Shown one piece after another: positions 1 to 6,650 of a stretch of 9,108 nucleotides of DNA. Every line of letters begins with the position of its first letter. The first letter of the stretch is position 1. Origin of the DNA: Desulfuromonadales bacterium (lineage in GTDB: Bacteria > Desulfobacterota > Desulfuromonadia > Desulfuromonadales > BM103). The notes below the pieces were generated by a model. It made no database searches. It was not told the origin of the DNA and saw only the letters and a list, made by a program, of their open reading frames with translations. A program made the translations under genes and the position numbers. The stretch spans positions 1-9,108 of the forward strand of contig JAOUDB010000076.1 of NCBI GenBank assembly GCA_029859485.1. Direction: 5' to 3'.

Positions 1-1227
1 GTGCGCCCCGGTGCGACCTTAACGATTGCTCCTGGTACGCAGGTGTCAGTAGCGAATGCCCAGGTAAAAATCAGCGTGCGCGGGCTGATTACAAGCAATG
101 GCAGCGCAGCGGCCCCCGTTGTTTTCAAGGGCCCGAAGGGTTGGCTGGGGATCGAGTTTATGGAGGCGCCTCAAGGCAGCTCCCTGGTCTGGACAGAATT
201 TTACTCCGCCCAGGCAGCGATCAGCAGCTTTGCGACGGACTTCAAGGTAGAAAACTGCACCTTTAAAGATGGCGAATTTGGCGTCAGGCTGCTGCGCGAA
301 TCCAGCCCGGTTATTGTCAATTCAACCTTTAAGGACAACCAGGTTGGCATCGCCAATGAAATGAAGTCTGGTCCAAAGATTCGTGGCAACAGCTTTATCA
401 ATCAATCGCGCTCAGCGATCCTGGCTTCTCACAACAGTAAGGGCGAGATTGCCGAAAACAGATTTGAGAAAAACAAGCAGGCGATCACCTTGCTGCAGGA
501 CTACCCGGATCGTATCAATCAGAACACCTTCATTGAGAATGAAGTGGGGGTCTACTGCAGCCAAACCAAAAGCAGCCCGTTGATCGAAGAGAACCTCTTC
601 GAGCGCAACCAGTACGGGGTGTTGAATTTCTCCTTTTCCTACCCAGTGATCAAAAATAATCGCTTCATCGACAACAAGACTGCCGTACACAACGATCAGT
701 ACGGATCTCCTGTGGTTGAGAACAACCTGTTTCGCGGTAACGAAATGGCTCTTTATAATTATCGCAAATCCAATCCCAAAGTTCGTTTGAACAGTTTTGA
801 GCAGAATGCTTTGGCGCTCTACTGTGATTTTTCAGCTTATCCGGACGTTAAAGAGAACAATTTTCTGGGTAATGTTCTGGGCGTTAAACTCGGCATTTAT
901 CAGAGTGCCGACTGGGAGCGCCGTTCCGGCTCAAAAAAAATCATGCAAAAGGAATCGGCCTCGCGAAGAAGCCAGAACCCGTTGCTCGCCAATGCTCCGG
1001 AAACCTTTAGTGACTTCGTTGATGTCAGCGGCAACTGGTGGGGTGATGATACGGCGCAGTTGATCAGGGTCGGGGAGGGCAATAGCCCCCTGTTTTACGA
1101 TCGACACGACGAGCCTGAGGTGACTTACGAAAACTACGGTCCTGGGGTCTATAAACTTGATCGTGTGCATTTTTCACCCTGGCTGAATGAGCCGGTGAAA
1201 GATGTCGGCCCTGTGGAGTCGAAATGA
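1..1227 (+). CDS. NosD-like right-handed beta-helix protein, 5' partial
   Basis: The 408 visible residues form a right-handed parallel beta-helix. About ten rungs recur every 22-23 residues, beginning near residues 82, 105, 127, 150, 172, 195, 217, 239, 261 and 283. Each rung carries a pattern like I-x-x-N-x-F-x-x-N followed by a small hydrophobic strand and often S-x-P. A basic insert (about 302-330) precedes an NWWG motif at 345-348, which commonly ends this kind of helix. The GTG at base 1 is probably an internal Val codon: the first residues match the interior of the paralogue at 2675-3559 (the L-T-I-x-P-G-T cap), so perhaps 50-60 residues including a signal peptide lie outside the window. 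The stop overlaps the next start (ATGA). Such proteins (NosD/CASH families) are usually periplasmic or surface proteins that bind polysaccharide or act as scaffolds. The specific role here is unknown. Confidence 0.85.
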   Translation: MRPGATLTIAPGTQVSVANAQVKISVRGLITSNGSAAAPVVFKGPKGWLGIEFMEAPQGSSLVWTEFYSAQAAISSFATDFKVENCTFKDGEFGVRLLRESSPVIVNSTFKDNQVGIANEMKSGPKIRGNSFINQSRSAILASHNSKGEIAENRFEKNKQAITLLQDYPDRINQNTFIENEVGVYCSQTKSSPLIEENLFERNQYGVLNFSFSYPVIKNNRFIDNKTAVHNDQYGSPVVENNLFRGNEMALYNYRKSNPKVRLNSFEQNALALYCDFSAYPDVKENNFLGNVLGVKLGIYQSADWERRSGSKKIMQKESASRRSQNPLLANAPETFSDFVDVSGNWWGDDTAQLIRVGEGNSPLFYDRHDEPEVTYENYGPGVYKLDRVHFSPWLNEPVKDVGPVESK

Positions 1228-2261
1228 GGTGGTTGGTCTTTCTGATTCTCCTGATGGCAATGCCCTCTCTGCTTACAGCGGCAATGATTGAAGGTCGTGT
1301 CGTTAATGGTGATGAGCCGCTCGCCGGGGTTGTGGTAACAGCCCATGCTTCACTCGATTTCACAACTGAGCCGATCGCCCGCTCGGCGGCCAGCGACAGT
1401 GAAGGACTTTATCAAATGGAGTTACCGGCCGGTACTTACGCCCTCTTTGGCTGGAATGATGAGCGCACCCGGTTCGCTTTTTGTGGGCGTAATCCGGTTA
1501 ACCTGACGGAAGGATCGACCTGGGTTGGCCTGCAGTCTGTTCCGGTCACAACCTCAGATGTTGATGCTTATGATGATGACTATAGCGCGGCTATAGAAGG
1601 TCAGGTTCTGCATGAAGGCTTGCCGCTGGAAGGAGCTTACGTTTACCTCTACCTGGATGTCTCTGAAGATCTTAAGGGCCAGGGCTACCGCCTCTCTATG
1701 CCAACGGGGCCGGACGGCTATTTCCGTTTTGATGGCTTGCCGGAGAGCGATTATTATCTTGTTGTACGGCATCGTCAAAACGGCCAGCGGGTCGGGCCGG
1801 TGCAGGAAGGTGACTCATTTGGTCTATTCCCTGGCAACCCTTTAACGGCCACGTCAGGGCAGGTGCAACAGCTCAAGCTGCACAGCGTTGCCAAGCTCAA
1901 AGACGCCAGTGAAAGTGAAACCTTCGGCCGAGCGACGGGCCCGGTTTTACGGGGAACCGTTGTGGATACTTCGGGGCAGGGCGTTGCCGGCGTACACGTA
2001 TTCGCTTATGTTGACCGGGTTATCGGTCATCAAAGACCTGCGGCTATTTCGACACCAACGGCTGTTGACGGCGGTTTTGTCGTCAACCTGCCGGAGCCGG
2101 GCACTTACTATGTAGGAGCACGAGAAGCTTACGGTGACTCTCCTGCACCGGGAGAACTCTTCGGCATGTATGAAGAGAGTGCTGATCATGGTCTGACCCT
2201 CGAGAAGGGACAAAACCTTGGCGAGCTTCGCATTGTCGTCGAACCGGTCGCTATTTTTTAG
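1224..2261 (+). CDS. Secreted protein with three carboxypeptidase-regulatory-like repeats
   Basis: The 345-residue product begins with a Sec signal peptide (hydrophobic residues 3-18, cleavage probable after the Ala pair at 19-20). It is then built from three related transthyretin-like beta-sandwich repeats at about 21-108, 122-219 and 241-345. Each opens with an I/L-x-G-x-V strand and a P-L-x-G or G-V-A-G turn, continues with a D-x-x-G-x-Y/F segment and ends in an aromatic strand of the type G-T-Y-x-L. Each repeat also ends with a similar G-x-F/G-N-P or E-L-F-G stretch, which suggests internal triplication. The ATG overlaps the stop of the preceding beta-helix gene by four bases, so the two are probably translationally coupled. 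CarboxypepD_reg-type domains usually serve adhesion or assembly, not catalysis, and no catalytic motif is visible. Location is periplasm or cell surface. Function is not assigned. Confidence 0.85.
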   Translation: MRWLVFLILLMAMPSLLTAAMIEGRVVNGDEPLAGVVVTAHASLDFTTEPIARSAASDSEGLYQMELPAGTYALFGWNDERTRFAFCGRNPVNLTEGSTWVGLQSVPVTTSDVDAYDDDYSAAIEGQVLHEGLPLEGAYVYLYLDVSEDLKGQGYRLSMPTGPDGYFRFDGLPESDYYLVVRHRQNGQRVGPVQEGDSFGLFPGNPLTATSGQVQQLKLHSVAKLKDASESETFGRATGPVLRGTVVDTSGQGVAGVHVFAYVDRVIGHQRPAAISTPTAVDGGFVVNLPEPGTYYVGAREAYGDSPAPGELFGMYEESADHGLTLEKGQNLGELRIVVEPVAIF

Positions 2262-2291
2262 ATTCTGCTTTGCTTTGTTTAAGGCCGTTGA

Positions 2292-2337
2292 GGCCACCAG
2301 AAAAAGACTGTGTCTCTGTGGTCAGATTTTAACTTTT
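2292..2337 (+). terminator. Weak hairpin with T-rich tail, possible terminator or attenuator
   Basis: In the only real gap of the operon, bases 2292-2301 can pair with 2315-2323: a stem of about nine pairs with one bulged C (2297) and one G-T pair, around a 13-nt loop. A T-rich stretch (2327-2337) follows. The stem is weak, so this may reduce read-through between the second and third genes without fully stopping it. A TATAAA-like -10 hexamer (2337-2342) just downstream could start a second transcript, but no matching -35 is seen. Confidence 0.3.
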
Positions 2338-2368
2338 ATAAATCATGGAATGGAAGGTATTAGGTGAT

Positions 2369-2668
2369 ATGGAAGAAAAGAAGCCGCAAGAAGTGAAACT
2401 TGAGATCCAGCTTGACGAAGAGATGGCCCAGGGGGCTTATGTCAACCTGGCGGTCGTCAATCATAACGATTCGGAATTTGTGGTCGACCTGATCTTTGTT
2501 CAACCGCAGGCGCCTCGTGCAAAGGTCCGTTCCCGGGTGATCCTTTCTCCCCAGCACGCCAAGCGTTTTGTCGCTGCGTTGCAGGAGAATATTAACCGCT
2601 ACGAACAGAACTTTGGCGAAATTGCGCCGGCCCAGCAACCTGCTGGTGACGCGGGACATTACCATTAG
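2369..2668 (+). CDS. DUF3467 family protein
   Basis: A 99-residue protein without signal peptide or membrane segment, hence cytosolic. It matches the DUF3467 pattern in two blocks: an N-terminal strand region (residues 23-46) with the N-H-N-D-S-E-F-V-V-D-L core and a C-terminal block (52-79) with S-R-V-I-L-S-P-Q-H-A-K-R followed by an amphipathic helix L-Q-E-N-I-x-x-Y-E. The family has no known function and usually is about 100 residues long. An in-frame ATG at 2345 has no ribosome binding site. I chose 2369 because GGAAGG lies 11 bases upstream at 2352-2357, and because the extra eight residues do not look like part of the family. The stop is six bases before the next start. It is the only clearly cytosolic product among the eight genes, so it may have a regulatory or assembly role; that is inference. 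Confidence 0.85.
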   Translation: MEEKKPQEVKLEIQLDEEMAQGAYVNLAVVNHNDSEFVVDLIFVQPQAPRAKVRSRVILSPQHAKRFVAALQENINRYEQNFGEIAPAQQPAGDAGHYH

Positions 2669-2674
2669 GTTGTC

Positions 2675-3559
2675 ATGATCTCCTTACTCCGCATACGTCT
2701 GGCGCTTGTTGTCGCAGTCTTGTGTCTGCTCAGCAGTTGCACTTTGGGGGCACCTGCCCTTAAACTGGAAGACAGTGTCATCGAAGGCAAGGTGATCTGG
2801 AGTGGTGAGGTCCATATCGATGGCATCGTGACAGTCAAAAAGACCGGTCACCTGACTATCGAGCCAGGGACACGGGTTCTTTTTGAGGCGAGAGATAAAG
2901 ATGGTGACGGCATCGGCGATGCTGAGTTGCTGGTTGAAGGAGCCTTGATTGCGCGGGGGGCAGAAGATGCTCCGATTATCTTTACCAGCGCTGCCGAGCA
3001 GCCCAAGGCGTCTGACTGGAAATACCTCTATCTTGATTTTGCCCGTGAGGCTGAACTTGATTATGTGATTTCCGAATACGCCTACAGCGGTTTGCAGGTT
3101 CACTTCTGCCGGGCTCGGGTGACCAACTCGATCTTTCGTTACAACGTTGATGGGTTGAGGTTTTCGACAGTCAGCCTGTACGCTGCCGGAAATCGCATCT
3201 ACGGAAATCGCCACGGTCTGCGTTACGAAGAACGTGGCAGTGAGGCCAGGTTGCACCACAATGATATCCGCGATAACGAGATCGGTATCTTTGTCGTAAC
3301 ACGATCAGACGACAAGGCACGCATTGAACAGAACAATATAACCAATAATAGTCAATATAATGTCAAACTGGGTTGGCAGCAGCCTGGCGGTGTGACCCTG
3401 CCGAACAACTGGTGGGGGATATCAGATCCCGTGGCGATACAGAAAACTTTTTTTGATCGGCAATTTGATGACAATCTGGGGGTGGTAAGTGCCCCGCAAG
3501 TTTTGACCAAAGCGGTCAAATTGAGTGACTGGCAAAAACACGAAGGAGCTACACCATGA
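2675..3559 (+). CDS. Beta-helix lipoprotein, NosD-like
   Basis: The 294-residue product begins with a lipoprotein signal: hydrophobic residues 9-19 and lipobox L-S-S-C with the lipidated Cys at 22. An N-terminal cap (about 38-105) carries the L-T-I-E-P-G-T motif shared with the partial gene at the left edge. It also has a D-K-D-G-D-G-I-G-D loop (74-82) that resembles a calcium-binding repeat of EF-hand or thrombospondin type. Beta-helix rungs follow (about 127-235), with N-x-I/F-x-x-N turns, and the fold ends in NWWG (245-248) as in the other beta-helix protein. This one has roughly five rungs against ten there, so it is a shorter paralogue. Its start lies six bases after the DUF3467 stop, with AGG as a weak ribosome binding site, and its stop overlaps the next ATG by four bases. 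It is probably anchored to the outer membrane or periplasmic side. Role unknown. Confidence 0.85.
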   Translation: MISLLRIRLALVVAVLCLLSSCTLGAPALKLEDSVIEGKVIWSGEVHIDGIVTVKKTGHLTIEPGTRVLFEARDKDGDGIGDAELLVEGALIARGAEDAPIIFTSAAEQPKASDWKYLYLDFAREAELDYVISEYAYSGLQVHFCRARVTNSIFRYNVDGLRFSTVSLYAAGNRIYGNRHGLRYEERGSEARLHHNDIRDNEIGIFVVTRSDDKARIEQNNITNNSQYNVKLGWQQPGGVTLPNNWWGISDPVAIQKTFFDRQFDDNLGVVSAPQVLTKAVKLSDWQKHEGATP

Positions 3560-4161
3560 GCACGATCCGTATCCTTTTTAACGCACTGTTAGTTGTCCTG
3601 ATCATCACGGGGCTCACCGTCTCTTCTGCACAGGCTTGTGTCGGAAAAACCCTGGTGGTGGGGGCCCTGGATAACCCGCAGCAGCAGGTTCTTGCGGAGA
3701 TGCTCTCTGTGCTGATCGGTGAGCGGACCGGCACGACCGTCAAGGTGGTCTCGGTTGCAGGGCACGCAGAGGCACACGATGCCATGATCCGGGCTGAAAT
3801 GGACATGTATGTCGAGTACACGGGGGTGGGGCAGGTGATCATCCTCAAAGAACAACCGATCGCTGATTCTGATGAGCTCTATAAGGCGGTCAAGGAACGT
3901 TACAATCAGGATCTGAACCTGGTCTGGCTGAAGCCTTTCGGTTTCTCTGACGAGCGTTATGCGCCGGAAGGGACTGTGGCCGTTGCGGCTCCTGTCGTGC
4001 GTAAAGATACCCTGAAGAAATTCCCGGCCCTGGCTCGCTTGATCAATAAACTGGGGGGCTCGATCGATGACCCGACCATGAAAGAGCTGGAAACGGCGAG
4101 TGCTGCCGGGAACTCCCGTGATGTGGCACGCAAGTTTCTAAAAGAGAAACGTTTTATTTAA
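3556..4161 (+). CDS. Single-lobe OpuBC/ProX-like periplasmic binding protein
   Basis: A 201-residue exported protein. A signal peptide (residues 1-27) ends in A-Q-A before Cys28. The C is not in a convincing lipobox, so the mature form is probably soluble. Residues 32-130 follow the first part of glycine betaine/choline-binding proteins of the OpuAC family: an L-A-E-M-L helix, an H-D-A-M-I helix, the Y-V-E-Y-T-G segment at 85-90 and V-W-L-K-P-F-G-F. Residues 143-200 follow the extreme C-terminal part (A-P-V-V-R-K-D-T-L, then D-V-A-R-K-F-L). About 100 residues that normally lie between them and form the second lobe are missing without any frame break, while family members usually are near 300 residues. 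GGAG precedes the ATG, and the start overlaps the beta-helix stop. No permease or ATPase gene is nearby, so ordinary osmoprotectant uptake is unlikely. It may bind a ligand or a protein partner in this redox cluster. Confidence 0.8.
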   Translation: MSTIRILFNALLVVLIITGLTVSSAQACVGKTLVVGALDNPQQQVLAEMLSVLIGERTGTTVKVVSVAGHAEAHDAMIRAEMDMYVEYTGVGQVIILKEQPIADSDELYKAVKERYNQDLNLVWLKPFGFSDERYAPEGTVAVAAPVVRKDTLKKFPALARLINKLGGSIDDPTMKELETASAAGNSRDVARKFLKEKRFI

Positions 4162-4173
4162 CGAGTATCTGCA

Positions 4174-5094
4174 ATGACCCGAATTGACCGTCGAACCTTT
4201 ATCCGTCAGAGTATTCGAACCGCTGTGGCGACCTCCGCCGTGGGTTGTCTTCCTGCGCTTGATCTTCTGGCGTTGCCTGCAAATGCCGCCGATTCTCCTC
4301 CGCTTGCCGTGCGTAAAGGGAAGAATGTTAAGCAGTTGGTTCAGGAGACGATCGGCGCGTTAGGTGGCATCGAACAGTTTGTCAAACCGGGTGAGGTGGT
4401 TGTGGTCAAGCCCAACATCGGTTGGGATCGCACGGTGGAACTGGCCGCCAATACTCACCCCGAAGTTGTGACGACGCTGGTGGAGCTCTGTCTTGATGCC
4501 GGAGCGAAACAGGTCCGCATCTTTGACCGAACCTGTAATGACGAGCGTCGTTGTTATACCCAGAGTGGCATTCGCTCAGCTGTTGAAGGCCTTAAGTCGG
4601 ATCGTGTCAGCCTCGAATACATGGATCGGCGCGCTTACAAGGAATTGGCGATCAAGGGGGGCAAGGCTTTTGACCGCTGGGAATTTTATATGCCGGTGAT
4701 CGAGGCCGATCGCCTGATCAACGTACCGATCGCCAAGCATCATTCGATTTCGAAGCTGACTCTCGGTATGAAGAACCTGATGGGGGTGATCGGCGGCAAC
4801 CGGGGCCGCTTGCATCATCAGATCGCCGAATCTCTCGCCGACATCGCCTCTGTTATTCATACCGATCTTACGGTGATTGATGCAACCCGGATCCTGGTTG
4901 CCAACGGCCCGCAGGGCGGGCGGACCGAGGATGTTCGCAATACCGAGACCTTGATTGCTTCGCCCGACATGGTCGCCGCCGACGCCTATGCCACCACCTT
5001 GTTCGGGTTCAAACCGGAAGATGTGTCGACGGTTGTGGCTGCGGCACAAAGAGGTTTGGGTGTCATGGATCTCAAACAGGTTCGCATGGTTTGA
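4174..5094 (+). CDS. Tat-exported DUF362 domain protein
   Basis: The 306-residue product has a twin-arginine signal: D-R-R-T-F-I-R (R6-R7), a hydrophobic stretch, and an A-N-A cleavage site at 36-38, so it is folded before export to the periplasm. The rest is a DUF362 domain: V-V-V-V-K-P-N-I-G (75-83), the H-P-E-V-V helix, the F-D-R-T-C segment with C121 and C127, P-I-A-K-H-H (185-190) followed by L-G-M-K-N-L-M-G, and the late S-P-D-M-V-A-A-D-A-Y segment. Some DUF362 proteins carry an attached ferredoxin domain; this one has no 4Fe-4S motif. Tat export suggests that a cofactor or early folding is needed, which fits the neighbouring polyferredoxin, but the family's activity is not established. 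It starts 12 bases after the preceding stop, and its TGA overlaps the TTG start of the next gene. Confidence 0.88.
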   Translation: MTRIDRRTFIRQSIRTAVATSAVGCLPALDLLALPANAADSPPLAVRKGKNVKQLVQETIGALGGIEQFVKPGEVVVVKPNIGWDRTVELAANTHPEVVTTLVELCLDAGAKQVRIFDRTCNDERRCYTQSGIRSAVEGLKSDRVSLEYMDRRAYKELAIKGGKAFDRWEFYMPVIEADRLINVPIAKHHSISKLTLGMKNLMGVIGGNRGRLHHQIAESLADIASVIHTDLTVIDATRILVANGPQGGRTEDVRNTETLIASPDMVAADAYATTLFGFKPEDVSTVVAAAQRGLGVMDLKQVRMV

Positions 5095-6650
5095 AAAACT
5101 CCTCCTGGACATACGCCCGCAAAATCAGTCAGAGCTTCTGCCTGGCGGTTTTTCTGTGGCTTTTCCTGCAGACGGAATATCGTGGCATCGACCAACTGCC
5201 CTATCCGGTCAGCCTGTTGTTTCGCATTGACCCTCTCGCCGCATTAGCGGACTTTCTCGCACCCGGGCCCTTCGGCTGGCAAGTTCTCTGGCCCGCTCTT
5301 TTGATCCTTCTGGGAACAGTTTTGTTCGGCCGGTTTTTTTGTGGCTGGATTTGCCCGCTTGGCAGCACGCTTGATGGTCTCGGCAAGGTCATCGGCCGTG
5401 GTCGCCGAACCTTTTCACCCGGCTGGCGACGGGTTAAATACTACTTGCTGATCGGTATGGGGACCGCGACTCTTTTCGGAGTGCAGCTGTTGGGACTCTT
5501 CGACCCTCTCGCCATCTTTCTGCGTTCGCTGACCCTCGCTGTTTATCCTGCATATAATTACGGGCTGAACAGGATCTTTGATTTTTTTTACGAGCACAAT
5601 GTTCCGCTGCTCTCGGCCACCGCTAAAAACTCTTATCCCTTCTTCCGTGATAACCTGATGGCTTTTCATCAGCCGATTTTTGCCCTCGGCCTCTTTACCC
5701 TGATAATTTTCCTGACCATCCTGCTGTTAGAGAAGGTCGAGCATCGTTTCTGGTGCAAGAACCTTTGTCCGCTTGGTGGCCTGCTTGGTCTTTGTTCCCG
5801 CTACGCGATTTTACAACGGACCCCGCAGAAACTTTGTGCTGATTGCAAGTCCTGCGACAGCCTCTGTCGTTCAGGGGCCGTGCGTAGCTCGGGACATATG
5901 CGTAGCGAGTGTTTGCTCTGCATGGATTGCACCGGCTTCTGCCCGGAAGAGCGGGTACACTTTGGCTTAAGGACCGGTTCCGATCATTACGTCGGCGTTG
6001 ATCTGCAGCGTCGGGGTGTCCTCACCGCCATGGCCAGCGGCGTCATGATGGCACCGGCCGTGCGCATCGGTCCGGTCACTCATGAGCAGAACCCTTACCT
6101 GATCCGTCCACCGGGAGCCGTTGCCGAGGATGAATTTCTGCAACGCTGCGTACGCTGTGCCGAATGTATGAAAGTCTGTATCGGGCGCACTCTGCAGCCT
6201 GCGCTGCTTCAAGCTGGTCCCGTTGGTTTGTGGACGCCCCTGGTGGTGCCTCGCATCGGTTACTGTGAATACAACTGCACGCTTTGCGGACAGGTTTGCC
6301 CGACTGGAGCGATCGCACCGTTAAAGCTGCCAGAAAAGAAGAAAAACGTGATCGGCCTGGCCGTTATCAAAAAAGACCGCTGCCTGCCTTTCGCCAAGGG
6401 CGTTGAATGCCTGGTTTGTGAGGAGCATTGCCCGACGGGTGAAAAGGCGATCGTCATGGAGGAGAAAGAGCTGTTGGTCGATGGTGAAATGCGGCGCCTC
6501 AAGTTCCCCAGGATCATCGACAAACTTTGTATCGGTTGCGGGATCTGCGAAACAAAATGTCCGGTAGAAGGCGCTAGCGCAGTTCGTATTATCAACGAGG
6601 GTGAGAGCCGTCGCAAGCGTTCTGAGCTTCTTGCCGGGCCCTATGGCTGA
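5091..6650 (+). CDS. NapH-NapG-like fused polyferredoxin, membrane quinol module
   Basis: The 519-residue protein joins two modules that are usually separate. Residues 1-290 resemble NapH: four or five membrane segments (about 14-27, 65-80, 117-135, 195-213), the two C-x3-C-P motifs F-C-G-W-I-C-P (C84, C88) and W-C-K-N-L-C-P (C222, C226), and two 4Fe-4S sites (C249/252/255/259 and C274/277/280/284). Residues 340-500 resemble NapG/MauM with four more sites: C353/356/359/363, C392/396/399/403, C431/440/443/447 and C480/483/486/490. Between them lies Q-R-R-G-V-L-T-A and a hydrophobic stretch (306-324), like a degenerate Tat signal anchor. NapGH proteins pass electrons from quinol to periplasmic acceptors, and I infer the same here. 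The start is TTG, overlapping the previous stop (TTGA), with AGG at 5078-5080. No better in-frame ATG or GTG lies near it. Confidence 0.88.
   Translation: MKNSSWTYARKISQSFCLAVFLWLFLQTEYRGIDQLPYPVSLLFRIDPLAALADFLAPGPFGWQVLWPALLILLGTVLFGRFFCGWICPLGSTLDGLGKVIGRGRRTFSPGWRRVKYYLLIGMGTATLFGVQLLGLFDPLAIFLRSLTLAVYPAYNYGLNRIFDFFYEHNVPLLSATAKNSYPFFRDNLMAFHQPIFALGLFTLIIFLTILLLEKVEHRFWCKNLCPLGGLLGLCSRYAILQRTPQKLCADCKSCDSLCRSGAVRSSGHMRSECLLCMDCTGFCPEERVHFGLRTGSDHYVGVDLQRRGVLTAMASGVMMAPAVRIGPVTHEQNPYLIRPPGAVAEDEFLQRCVRCAECMKVCIGRTLQPALLQAGPVGLWTPLVVPRIGYCEYNCTLCGQVCPTGAIAPLKLPEKKKNVIGLAVIKKDRCLPFAKGVECLVCEEHCPTGEKAIVMEEKELLVDGEMRRLKFPRIIDKLCIGCGICETKCPVEGASAVRIINEGESRRKRSELLAGPYG

Noticed and set aside
1..3. 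GTG at base 1 as the start of the beta-helix gene
   Set aside because: The sequence around it matches the inside of the paralogue's N-terminal cap and there is no signal peptide, so the gene continues to the left of the window.
2337..2342. TATAAA as a certain internal promoter
   Set aside because: No -35 element at the correct distance; kept only as a possibility in the hairpin entry.
2684..3259. Long open frame on the - strand opposite the beta-helix lipoprotein
   Set aside because: No recognisable family, low-complexity mixture of residues, and full overlap with a well-supported gene.
3556..4161. Osmoprotectant ABC transporter binding subunit
   Set aside because: The second ligand-binding lobe is missing and there is no permease or ATPase gene next to it.
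6601..6642. GTG at 6601 as start of the DUF3047 gene
   Set aside because: It would add 14 residues before the signal peptide and a 50-base overlap with the polyferredoxin gene; ATG 6643 or 6652 fits better.
1..6650. A nos (nitrous oxide reductase) operon
   Set aside because: NosD-like beta-helices and a NapH/NosR-like ferredoxin are present, but no NosZ, NosF, NosY or NosL and no FMN domain were seen.
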